This document shows positions 1-6,153 of a stretch of DNA of 9,244 nt, in pieces. Location of the stretch: contig CAQBGY010000116.1 in NCBI GenBank assembly GCA_948759685.1, forward strand, positions 1 through 9,244, given 5' to 3'. The notes under the pieces were generated by a model that worked only from the letters and a program-made list of their open reading frames with translations, had not been told where the DNA came from and made no database searches. The position numbers were made by a program, and so were the translations under genes. The DNA is from an uncultured Eubacterium sp. Lineage in GTDB: Bacteria > Bacillota_A > Clostridia > Lachnospirales > Lachnospiraceae. Each line of letters starts with the position of its first letter. Within the stretch, counting starts at the first letter, position 1.

Positions 1-57
1 GAGTGTCGCACAAAAATGCTAATTGTCCAAGGCGAGCGATTTGACGCTTACGATTAA
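1..57 (+). pseudogene. 3' end of an unidentified plus-strand frame
   Basis: The frame open at the left edge reads ECRTKMLIVQGERFDAYD and stops at TAA 55-57. It lies just upstream of the TnpW-like relic and on the same strand, so it may be the tail of another gene of the same mobile element. Nothing in 18 residues identifies the product. The opposite strand is also open here, so coding is not proven. Confidence 0.25.
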
Positions 58-218
58 CGCCCTGTTTACAACAGAAGATTGACAAGACAAGGTATTTAGT
101 CGAGGTACATTTTTCTGATACCAGTACCCAAAGCGTAGAGGACAAGTTAAAGCGTGTCATTCTCCACGATTTGGAGCATGGGAAACAGGGCAGACCGAGA
201 AAAAGTGATGAAAAATGA
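45..218 (+). pseudogene. TnpW-like transposon protein, 5' end broken
   Basis: The frame is open from the TGA at 42-44 to the tandem stops TGA 216-218 and TGA 219-221. It contains KIDKTRYLVEVHFSDTSTQ followed by VEDKLKRVILHDLEHGK and a basic tail GRPRKSDEK. This matches the recalled pattern of short (about 60 residues) transposon-encoded TnpW proteins: K-I-x-K-T-x-Y-x-V-x-V-H-F-S-x-T-S, then DK-x-x-R-x-I. The biochemical role of that family is not established. No ATG, GTG or TTG start lies in the frame and it is closed at 42-44, so the 5' end is missing or frameshifted. It runs against every other gene in the window. Its 3' end almost touches the decayed RHS tip, which suggests it marks the edge of an inserted mobile element. 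The family assignment is from memory. Confidence 0.5.
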
Positions 219-224
219 TGAATA

Positions 225-731
225 CGTCCTTGACAAGTAGCAACGGGTGCTGCTACTGTAGATAACGCTGCCCCAATTGCTGGCAGTGTTAATGTAAGGG
301 TCATACTATGCCCATTATAATCAGCCATTCCCAGCGGTGCATTCTGACAGTATGAAAACAGATTATACCCCTTTACGCTCTCTGTTGGCGCTTACCGTTT
401 TTCCGGCGATTTTTGTGTCAACAGGGTTTCCGAAACCGTCATAGGTGAAAGGTGTCAAAGTCTGATTTATAGTTCAAAGCTACCGTCTTCCATGATGCTA
501 TAGCTGTTTGCAGTGTTGCCGTCTTCCAACTGCATACATGTTTTTTATGGCGTAAAGGTCTACCCCGCAACCGTTCGATGCAGAAGTATGATACAGCGGT
601 ATACATCCGAGTCACCGTCTAACGAGGGCTTCTTGTCATATACCGCTTTCAGATCATTCAATCTTATAAAAGCCTCGTCATATGTTGTCGTGCCTGTTTT
701 TCGCCTGTATCAACCACAGTCAGGTTAATAA
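225..731 (-). pseudogene. Decayed RHS repeat protein remnant
   Basis: No single frame spans this stretch, but RHS-like pieces appear in successive minus-strand frames. Near 690-580 one frame reads TTYDEAFIRLNDLKAVYDKK. Near 530-470 another reads QLEDGNTANSYSIMEDGSFE, and near 455-400 another reads TPFTYDGFGNPVDTKIAGKT, with the YDGFGNPV signature of RHS/YD repeats. Near 385-315 a frame reads ESVKGYNLFSYCQNAPLG and then MADYNGH, which is the boundary motif between core and toxin tip. The YD-repeat piece passes directly into the tip boundary, so the RDxxxRFISAD part of the core has been deleted. The final hydrophobic TLTLTLPAIGAALSTVAAPV (about 300-240) is a pretoxin segment that runs into the plus-strand TnpW-like relic. 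No toxin domain survives. This is the oldest and most degraded RHS copy in the window. Confidence 0.7.
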
Positions 732-732
732 A

Positions 733-1023
733 TTACTCAATCCAGCTATCCGTTTCACCATCCCAAGTGATAAAACCTTCCGTCCAACCTTTATAATCCT
801 TATCTAAATAATACCTGTCAATACAAAAGCAATCTTCCGAAAATTTATTAAAGCCGAATTTAATCTTTATTTGATCTCTTATCTCTTCCGCTTTCACTTT
901 TGAACTGTATATTCCAATAAATTTTATTGAATCTATTTTTATATCTAATTCGCTTATTTCATACTCATAACTATGTTCAAGATAATAAACAACCTTATCT
1001 TTTAAGACTCCTTTGACCGCCAC
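733..1023 (-). CDS. DUF7336-like immunity protein, second copy
   Basis: This 96-codon frame is a paralogue of the gene just upstream. Both share HSYEYEI near the start, then KFIGIYSS, an alpha-helical stretch of Glu, Ala and Lys, a GFN(K/R)F motif, an acidic-Cys-Phe segment and a (W)(T/F)(E/D)GFI motif near the end. That pattern is the DUF7336 family as I remember it, small cytoplasmic proteins often found beside polymorphic toxins and presumed to be immunity proteins. The GTG at 1023 has no ribosome binding site. A good AAAGGAG lies further in, at about 1007-1013, eight or nine bases before AT-AAG-GTT, where the family expects ATG-AAG-GTT. So the native ATG may have lost one G, and the gene may be poorly translated. 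It ends right beside the decayed RHS remnant. Function is inferred from family and position. Confidence 0.65.
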   Translation of the reverse strand: MAVKGVLKDKVVYYLEHSYEYEISELDIKIDSIKFIGIYSSKVKAEEIRDQIKIKFGFNKFSEDCFCIDRYYLDKDYKGWTEGFITWDGETDSWIE

Positions 1024-1040
1024 TTTATTGTATTTTTCAT

Positions 1041-1328
1041 TCAGCTTTTTTCTTTTCCTATCTTTTTAGGAATGTCATACTTCTTCCTCCCTTTTTCTTT
1101 CTTTAAAGAGATAAACCCATCAAACCAGTGATTTTCATCTAATATGTGCTCGCTAATAAGAAAACAGGCTTCAGGAAACCGATTGAATCCTTTCTTATTT
1201 TTGAATCGCTCTTTCGCCTCCTCTGCATTTTGTAGTGAACTATATATTCCAATAAATTTTGCATTAGTTACTTTTATTCCTTCATATATTTCATATTCAT
1301 AACTATGCTGAAGCATATATACTTTCAT
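1041..1328 (-). CDS. DUF7336-like immunity protein, first copy
   Basis: I chose the ATG at 1328, which gives 95 residues starting MKVYMLQHSYEYEIYEG, because family members begin M-K-V-Y-x-L-x-H-S-Y-E. An AGAAGGG about 12 bases upstream could serve as ribosome binding site. A GTG at 1376 opens the same frame and overlaps the toxin stop as GTGA, a translational-coupling arrangement, but it has no Shine-Dalgarno sequence. The protein carries KFIGIYSS, GFNRFPEACF and a C-terminal WFDGFIS, followed by a Lys-rich tail. No signal peptide or membrane segment is seen, so it should be cytoplasmic. It follows the amber-interrupted RHS toxin tip directly and is its likely cognate immunity protein. The neighbouring copy at 733-1023 is a diverged duplicate. 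Confidence 0.72.
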   Translation of the reverse strand: MKVYMLQHSYEYEIYEGIKVTNAKFIGIYSSLQNAEEAKERFKNKKGFNRFPEACFLISEHILDENHWFDGFISLKKEKGRKKYDIPKKIGKEKS

Positions 1329-1372
1329 AAATATCAATATCCCTTCTAAAAAAATTTTGTGTATATTTATAT

Positions 1373-2068
1373 TCACTCAAAAAGCTGATCAAAATATTGC
1401 TTTAATTGACTAAACAGTGTACTCCCTTTAGTTTCATTAGGATTATATTCACCATGTTTTCGTAAAACTCTTTTTGCTGCTTCTTTACCCGATTCTCCTT
1501 TAAGAGGTCTTCCCCCTCTAAATCTTTCAGGAATATCATCTTTGGGTTTTTTACCTTTTATATTTATCTTTTCCTTATATTCCTGTTCACCTACTTCGGA
1601 AGTTCCTATGCCTTTATCTGCTTCTCCCTGTCCTGCCTTCTCACCTTTCTTCTTATTCTCCGCATTCCTTATTGATCCAATCTAGTCGGAAAGCATATTT
1701 CCAAGCACTGCTGCCGGGTTTTGCTCATTATATGGGTTTTGGTAATAATCATATACCATATACGTAAGGGCGCCTACTGCTACAACAGACATTACAAATC
1801 CCACCGAAACAGTCACACCCGCTGCTATGGTAATTGCAAAGTGACCGTCATAATCAACCGCGCCTAAAGGGGAATTATCACAGTATGCATACAGGTTATA
1901 GCCAATCACGCTTGCGCCAGTCTCTGCAAACTGGTTATCCGCACTGATAAACCTGCGTATCTGCGGGTCATAGTACTTTGAGTTCAGGTAGTAGAAGCCT
2001 GTTTCCGTATCATAGTAGTAATATCTATATCTAAACTGTGAACTTGCAAAAATAAAGCATTTAATTTT
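1373..2068 (-). pseudogene. RHS C-terminal tip, 5'-truncated, amber-interrupted toxin
   Basis: The frame opens at 2068 with no start codon. RHS core begins abruptly at FRYRYYYYDTETGFYYLNS, followed by YYDPQIRRFISAD and IGYNLYAYCDNSPLG, and the boundary motif DYDGH near 1845. A hydrophobic pretoxin segment follows, then QNPAAVLGNMLSD and a TAG at 1682-1684. The same frame continues open for 102 more codons to TGA 1373-1375. That second part is a Lys/Glu-rich linker and then a coherent domain: IPERFRGGRPLKGESGKEAA, KRVLRKHGEYNPNETKG and SQLKQYFDQLFE. The pattern W/F-x-x-G-x-x-P-x-x-GE-x-G-x-x-A-x-R is one I recall from many short RHS/polymorphic toxin C-termini of unknown activity. One nonsense change thus separates the tip from its toxin. 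The TGA overlaps a GTG of the immunity frame. It cannot be made as a full RHS protein, having lost its core and start. Confidence 0.72.
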
Positions 2069-2168
2069 CTAAGGAATTTTAAAATAAATGTCTTTATAAA
2101 CAGAGAGATTTTTAGCATTTAAATAGCTATTTCAATTATTTTAAAATGGATCGACATAATAAGTTAAT
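2069..2168. other. AT-rich spacer between Imm53 and RHS tip
   Basis: About 100 bases of AT-rich DNA without a credible frame. It contains the perfect 12-base palindrome AAATAGCTATTT near 2120. The RHS core homology starts abruptly to its left at about 2040, so a recombination break point lies within or at the edge of this spacer. No clear terminator with a U-tract is visible. Confidence 0.4.
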
Positions 2169-2459
2169 TTACTTACTTTCAACTACATTCCTAAATATTT
2201 GTACAATTTGCCTAAGCTTTAAGCTATCACCAACGCCTCTAAAAATTCCATTAGATATTTCACATCTCATCCAATCATCTTTTCCCTTTTCCCATAATAT
2301 CTCCTTCATTTTCAAATTTTCGTACTGCGTTTCTTTCAAATCAACGCTAATGTACCAACCAGGATTATCTAATGTTCCAATCTCAATCCCATAAAAATTC
2401 TCCCAATATCCATTACAAGTTTGTTGATACCATTTTTCCAACCACTCAATTTGATCCAA
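2169..2459 (-). CDS. Imm53 family immunity protein
   Basis: The protein has the Imm53 pattern over nearly its whole length: an N-terminal EWLEKWYQQTCNGYWEN, then YGIEIGTLDNPGWYISVDL, a WEKGKDDWMRCEI segment, and GVGDSLKLRQIVQIF near the end. The family is a predicted immunity protein against polymorphic toxins, probably binding its toxin in the cytoplasm. I place the start at TTG 2459, nine bases after AGGAGG, because homologues begin a few residues before EWLxxWY. A longer frame from TTG 2495 would place the AGGAGG inside the gene. At 96 residues it has the usual length. It is intact, although the toxin upstream is frameshifted and a deleted IS200-type element lies between them. The missing promoter context suggests it may depend on readthrough from upstream. 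Confidence 0.88.
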   Translation of the reverse strand: MDQIEWLEKWYQQTCNGYWENFYGIEIGTLDNPGWYISVDLKETQYENLKMKEILWEKGKDDWMRCEISNGIFRGVGDSLKLRQIVQIFRNVVESK

Positions 2460-2464
2460 TGACT

Positions 2465-2478
2465 TTATCCTCCTCTTT
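2465..2478 (-). promoter_or_regulatory. Ribosome binding site deciding the Imm53 start
   Basis: AAGAGGAGG lies nine bases before TTG 2459. It would lie inside the gene if the TTG at 2495 were used, so the shorter protein is preferred. Confidence 0.65.
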
Positions 2479-2490
2479 AAATTAATAATA

Positions 2491-2508
2491 GGCAATTGTT
2501 AAATTGCC
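2491..2508. repeat. Perfect 7-bp stem-loop
   Basis: GGCAATT and AATTGCC form a perfect 7-bp stem with a GTTA loop, just upstream of the Imm53 ribosome binding site and at the downstream edge of the IS200-type remnant. It may be the right-end hairpin of the element or a stem-loop in the Imm53 leader. No U-run follows, so it is not an obvious intrinsic terminator. Confidence 0.5.
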
Positions 2509-2586
2509 AACCCCATTGGTTTTACTGGTTTTTCTTGTTATTTATACATAAACTATTTTCTCTACGCAAATGGTATAATAGAAGCT

Positions 2587-2694
2587 CTACATCTTTTTTA
2601 ACCGTCCATTCAGTTGCTTTTTCCTATACTTTGGAATAAAAACTATATGATACTGACATTTCCATTTAGTATGTGATAAACTTTTACTGTCCAT
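2587..2694 (-). pseudogene. TnpA (IS200 Y1 transposase) N-terminal remnant
   Basis: An ATG at 2694 follows AGGAGG by seven bases. The 35 codons begin MDSKSLSHTKWKCQYHIVFI and continue PKYRKKQLNGRLKKM before TAG. This is the start of IS200-type TnpA: SLSHTKW, then C-x-Y-H-I-V-F-x-P-K-Y-R. The family is normally about 130 to 155 residues, with an HxH metal-binding pair and a C-terminal catalytic tyrosine; none of these remains. A second frame after the stop (KKDVELL) hints at a frameshift before the main deletion. Confidence 0.8.
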
Positions 2695-2796
2695 TTGAGC
2701 CGCCTCCTATTTTTTGAGATTGGCTCACAACACCTTTCTCATTGTATCATAGGAGACTTTTTATGTTATCTTCTACGCTACTGCTTACACTATTCT

Positions 2797-2813
2797 CCCC
2801 AGCATAGCTGGGG
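2797..2813. repeat. IS200-type end hairpin
   Basis: CCCCAGC-ATA-GCTGGGG is a perfect 7-bp GC-rich stem with a 3-base loop, about 100 bases before the TnpA start. Subterminal hairpins of this size at the left end are the recognition sites of IS200/IS605 transposases. Confidence 0.65.
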
Positions 2814-2835
2814 GGATTAATGTTTTCATTCAATG

Positions 2836-2971
2836 TTTGTTGCTAATAATAACTGACTATAATCACCCAGGATTACGAGAATCTATGATAATCTTTTTAA
2901 AGCTTTCAATCAGTAAATATCAAAGAATTACTCAAGTTAAAAATTGACATATACTTCGAAATATATGCTCT
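2836..2971. other. AT-rich spacer after the RHS tip
   Basis: This stretch lies between the toxin stop codon and the IS200-type element. I see no convincing frame or terminator. A weak minus-strand promoter-like arrangement exists (TTGAAA, 17 bases, ATAGAT near 2905-2880), which could have served the displaced Imm53 gene, but it is too weak to call. Confidence 0.3.
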
Positions 2972-4597
2972 CTAAGGAATTATTGGTGAAACAGTTTCTC
3001 CTATAGGTTGTCCTTTATCATTATATTTAAAAGAATGTCGATGTTGCCTAAGATATTTACCTGTTTTTTATCATAGTGTGGTTTTCCTTTATAATCATCC
3101 CTATACTCTGGTTGCCCGTTATTTCCATATGTCGTTCTCGACATAACATTTCCCTCATTATCTACTTGCTCATATACAGACCCTGGGGGCCCAGTTTTGG
3201 GGCTCTTGGTTTTCCTTGAGTAACTCTACCTGTGTTTCCTTTCCCAGCAGCTCCACTTTCCTCAGCCTCCACCGCATCTACCATTACATCTACTATCTTC
3301 TTACACATCACTATATTATGCACAGTAGCTGCCGTAGCTACAAAACTGCCGCACCTGTTACCGCTACGCTTCCCACGGATACTCCTGCCATTACCGCCTG
3401 CACTGTTTGAAATGCAGCAAGCAGCGTTGACATTTCCAAGGTCAGTGTTAGCGCCCGTGGATCATGACCGTCATGGTCGGCTTTTCCCAAAGGTGAATTC
3501 CAGCAGTAGGAATACAGGTTATAACCAAAAACATCCTCTCCCGTGCTTGTGGTTATGCTGTCCGCACTGATAAACCTCCGTATCTGCGGGTCATAGTACC
3601 TTGAGTTCAGGTAATAGAACCCTGTTTCCGTATCATAGTAGTAACATCTGTACCGGAACGGGTTCTTCTGCAGGATGCCGTCGGTGTCCCTTCCGCCTGC
3701 CGCTTCCTTTACGCTGACCGGATTTCCCCACAGGTCGTATTCGTAGGTTCCGATTAATACGGAGTCGCTGTTCCTGTAGACTGCGATGACGTCCCCGAAG
3801 GCGTTCTTTTCAAAGAAGTAGTGTTTCTCATCGTTTGTTCCTTTTTTATATCCTATCCCGAGGACTGTACCGTCGCTGTCGTAATAGTAGTTGATGACTT
3901 CATTTCCTGTTGTTTCAGATAACAGCAGTCCGTTGTTGTAAAGGTAGGCTGTTGTTTTTCCGCCTGTTGTCTTGGTGTAGCGCTGTCCGTCTGACAGGTA
4001 GGTGTATGCGGCGCTTTTTCCGTTTCTGCCGGATACGCAGGTCAGGTTTCCTTTCACGTCCCATGTCATGGAGGCTCCCATGTAGTTTACGGGATTGCCC
4101 ATTGCATCGTAGGTAATGCCTTTTCCGTCATATGAGATGAGTTTGTCCTTCCATACGCTGTCGTAAGCGTAGGTATGGGTGGCCGTGCCTGACGGTCCCG
4201 TCACTTTTTCGGTCCTGATGTTTTCGCCGCTGTCATAGGTGTAATCGTAGGTATAGGTTCCTTTTGTGTAGGTTTCGGCGGCTTTGGTAAGTTCCCCGTA
4301 CTCATTGTAGGCGTACGTGTTTTTCTTTCCGCTAAGGTCGGTAATCCCCGTGATGTTTCCCCACTCGTCATAGGCATAGGTAAACTCCGAGGTTTTGTTC
4401 GTCGTTCCTAACTTATTCGTGTAGGTTTTAATCAGCGCCGTCGTTCCCTTGTGTGTCGATGCGGAGCTTTGTCCGTCCATAAATGTTGCAGCTGTGTACA
4501 GCCGTTTCGCGGTTACCGCGTTTTTGACGGGATAGTACACTTTTTCATTGTTTCTGCGCAGGCTGTCATAGCTGAGTGTCTGGCAGCTTGCATCAGC
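2972..4597 (-). pseudogene. RHS repeat protein fragment with frameshifted toxin tip
   Basis: The frame is open from 4597 to TAG 3338-3340 and carries YD/RHS repeats: YAYDEWGNITGITDLSGKKN, YAYNEYGELTKA, YDAMGNPV, MTWDVKGNLT, then FRYRCYYYDTETGFYYLNS, RRFISAD and GYNLYSYCWNSPLG with boundary DHDGH near 3470. RHS shells encapsulate a C-terminal toxin and release it on contact. A GTG at 4540 is available, but the core is truncated. After the hydrophobic pretoxin (to about 3345) the reading jumps frame three times: near 3340, in the G-run near 3181-3183, and in the A-run at 3064-3069. Restored, the tip reads SVYEQVDNEGNVMSRTTYG, YRDDYKGKPHYDKKTGKYL, then RQHRHSFKYNDKGQPIGE and stop TAG 2972-2974. 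I recall this HYDKKTGKYL-x-x-HRHxF-x-YN-x-KGQPIG end as a widespread small RHS tip of unproven activity. Its 3' neighbour Imm53 is the candidate partner. Confidence 0.8.
3556..4170 (-). repeat. RHS core direct repeat, copy 1
   Basis: This 615-base segment repeats at 8631-9244 in the same orientation. By eye I count about 33 differences including one deleted base, or roughly 94-95 percent identity. A stretch of about 100 bases near 3733-3837 is identical, which hints at gene conversion. The repeat may extend past the right window edge. Recombination between the copies would remove everything from about 4200 to 9200. Confidence 0.9.
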
Positions 4598-4616
4598 CTA
4601 GTCCCCATGCTCCCAT
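4593..4616 (-). pseudogene. Seven-codon stump of a DUF4259-like immunity gene
   Basis: ATG at 4616 opens MGAWGLG and stops at TGA 4593-4595, where RHS core sequence begins. MGAWGxG is the typical start of DUF4259-like proteins, and the intact gene at 5234-6067 starts MGTWGPG. AAAGGA lies about nine bases upstream. The simplest reading is that an immunity gene was cut by recombination after its seventh codon and joined to an RHS core. In-frame upstream codons (MRKEYNE from 4637) lack a better ribosome binding site. Confidence 0.55.
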
Positions 4617-4656
4617 TTCGTTATATTCCTTTCTCATATTCACTTTTCTGAGTATA

Positions 4657-4694
4657 GGGATGAGTCCCGTACCACGCTTATATAGACTCATCCC
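4657..4694. repeat. 10-bp inverted repeat between toxin and immunity stump
   Basis: GGGATGAGTC at 4657-4666 and GACTCATCCC at 4685-4694 are perfect complements with an 18-base loop. It lies just past the toxin stop (4702-4704) and before the immunity start at 4616. No U-tract follows on the minus strand, so it looks more like an mRNA stem-loop or protein site than a terminator. Confidence 0.7.
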
Positions 4695-4701
4695 ATACCA
4701 T

Positions 4702-5230
4702 TTATTTTCCCATCCAGTTTAGTATTTCATTGAATATTTGATTTGTTATATATCCTGCCACACCTTCTGCTGCATTTATATATCAACATTCTTATTTTTT
4801 GGATTTATTCCATTAATTTTATTTAGTCCTTTTGCCGTATGTAATGTATAATTATACAGCATCGCTGTCTGTTCCAGTCCTCTAGCTTCTTCATACGTTA
4901 GTTTTTCTCCTAAAGCAACGGACTCTAAGTCTTTTTTATCTAGCGTCTTTTTATGCGTTTTCATTCTTGTTCATAATTTTTAGTTCTCCCAACATATCTT
5001 ACCCCCTCTCCGTCACTTAAAGCATAAACTGTATAAATACCATTACGTCTCTTTTTCATTCCTCTTCTAAAGCATTAATTGCAGCGTCAACTATACCTTT
5101 AAAAACTTTAACATTATGAATACTTACTGCCGTAGTTATTCCATATGTGGAGTGTTGTGCCCGACAATCCCGTTACCTTTTTGGTCTTTATATTTTTTCC
5201 ACTGTCGCAGGCATCGCCTTCATCAATTTA
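4702..5230 (-). pseudogene. Broken RHS tip with GIY-YIG-like nuclease toxin
   Basis: The 5' part (about 5230-5155) is an RHS core scrap: CDSGKNIKTKKVTGLSGTT matches the intact core's YDSGENIRTEKVTGPSGTA. It then runs into a non-core frame (GITTAVSIHNVKVFKGIVDA, about 5140-5065), so the boundary and pretoxin are deleted. From 5059 another frame reads MKKRRNGIYTVYALSDGEG then VRYVGRTKNYEQ, and stops at 4961-4963. From 4964 it continues MKTHKKTLDKKDLESVALGE, LTYEEARGLEQTAMLYNYTL and LNKINGINPKNKN. A last shift near 4780 gives GYITNQIFNEILNWMGK and stop TAA 4702-4704. GIY, then YVG about 12 residues on, then an Arg at the shift and a Glu in LEQ, follow the order of the GIY-YIG catalytic motif. 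The family cuts nucleic acid. At least three frame breaks make it inactive as read. Confidence 0.68.
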
Positions 5231-5233
5231 CTT

Positions 5234-6067
5234 TCACAATACCTTACTAAATAAATTCTTTTTAACTTTATCATGTACATATATATCAAAAAACTTCCAT
5301 TCATAATATAAATAGTTATCATTAAAGTCCACTTTTTCTTCATCATTCGGTGCTTTAAAAATATCGTAATTACCTATAAATATAATCTTTTTTGGTATTT
5401 TTCTTTTAGATGTATTACCTAATGCTAACATATAGTTACTTTCCTTTTCTCCTTTTCTTTTAAAAAATATAACGTATCTCAATGCCTCTATCTCTTCCAA
5501 GCTATGCGGAATCTGTTTATTTTCTGTAATCTTGACCCTTACGACAGGCACGGTATGGCCCGGACTCCAATTTCTTTCCCCCACTTTCTGCATAATTAAA
5601 TAGTCTCCATAGAAGTCTGTATCCTTCCATATTTCCGCATCAAGGGGATATGCAAAGGTATCCCCTATCTTCCACTCACATTTATAAAGTTTATATTGAC
5701 TGATTTTCTTTTCCGGCGGCATCGGGGAATTCAGTTTTTCCCGTAGGTCTTCCAATACTTTTTTTCTTTTTCTCGCATCGCTTTTATCAAACTCATTATA
5801 GGTTTCATTTTTTAACTCGTTTTCTATATGAAACAACGCATTTTCTTTTACTTTTGGAAGTAGTTTCCCGTATTTCCACTGTATGTCAGCAAGGGCAAAC
5901 CAAAAATTTGGCGCATCTTCCTCATCTTCCAGTTCTTCTGCATACTCTTTTATGAATATTTCTGTCGCTTCCTCTATTGTATGTCCTCTTTTGCATTTGT
6001 CTATAAAGCCTAGCTTTATATCATCACTTACATCATTCTGGTACAGTCCCGGTCCCCATGTTCCCAT
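5234..6067 (-). CDS. DUF4259-like immunity candidate, 277 aa
   Basis: ATG at 6067 follows AAAGGTG by five bases. The N-terminus MGTWGPGLYQNDVSDDIK is the DUF4259-type start (M-G-x-W-G-x-G-x-x-x-N-D). Residues 42-65 (EYAEELEDEEDAPNFWF, then ALADIQWKYGKLLP) form an acidic helix and a W-rich helix. Residues 100-130 hold a basic helical hinge ending in SPMPPEKKISQYKLYKCEWK. The remainder is beta-rich with many aromatic residues. No signal peptide or membrane segment is seen. I recall proteins with this N-terminus and the PPEKKISQY-x-LYKCEWKIGD centre beside Firmicute RHS genes, annotated as hypothetical. Immunity is inferred from position: it sits in an uninterrupted immunity block. A stump of a paralogue follows the GIY-YIG-like tip, so the two types may be partners. 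Confidence 0.72.
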   Translation of the reverse strand: MGTWGPGLYQNDVSDDIKLGFIDKCKRGHTIEEATEIFIKEYAEELEDEEDAPNFWFALADIQWKYGKLLPKVKENALFHIENELKNETYNEFDKSDARKRKKVLEDLREKLNSPMPPEKKISQYKLYKCEWKIGDTFAYPLDAEIWKDTDFYGDYLIMQKVGERNWSPGHTVPVVRVKITENKQIPHSLEEIEALRYVIFFKRKGEKESNYMLALGNTSKRKIPKKIIFIGNYDIFKAPNDEEKVDFNDNYLYYEWKFFDIYVHDKVKKNLFSKVL

Positions 6068-6153
6068 TTTATCACCTTTATTGATTCAAGAATAATTTCA
6101 TTTGCATCTAGGTTATATTTCATATAAATTTTTGCATCTCTTTCAACTAAATT

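Larger units (their letters stand above)
2491..2835 (-). mobile_element. Internally deleted IS200/IS605-type element
   Basis: The segment has the layout of an IS200-type element whose transposase has been largely removed: an end hairpin at 2797-2813, a leader, the first 30 or so codons of a TnpA-like gene (2694-2587), a short non-coding tail, and a second stem-loop at 2491-2508. IS200/IS605 elements move as single strands and recognise subterminal hairpins with a Y1 HUH transposase. The catalytic part, with the HxH pair and the tyrosine, is absent, so this copy cannot move by itself but could be mobilised in trans if its ends are intact. Exact ends are estimates; I could not define them without related copies. 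It sits between a toxin tip and Imm53. Confidence 0.6.

Noticed and set aside
513..728. Plus-strand frame of 71 codons
   Set aside because: It lies over the decayed RHS remnant, whose minus-strand pieces show YD-repeat signatures; the plus-strand protein shows no recognisable feature.
1002..1040. Twelve-codon minus-strand minicistron MKNTIKWRSKES overlapping the first DUF7336-like stop
   Set aside because: TGAATG gives the look of coupling, but there is no family resemblance and the length is expected by chance in AT-rich DNA.
2797..2813. GC-rich hairpin as an intrinsic terminator
   Set aside because: No U-run follows on either strand, and its place ahead of a TnpA start fits an IS200-type end better.
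3232..3570. Plus-strand frame of 112 codons
   Set aside because: It is antisense to the RHS pretoxin region, with skewed composition and no start signal.
5883..6095. Ser-rich plus-strand frame of 70 codons
   Set aside because: The Ser run mirrors the acidic Glu/Asp run of the DUF4259-like protein on the minus strand.
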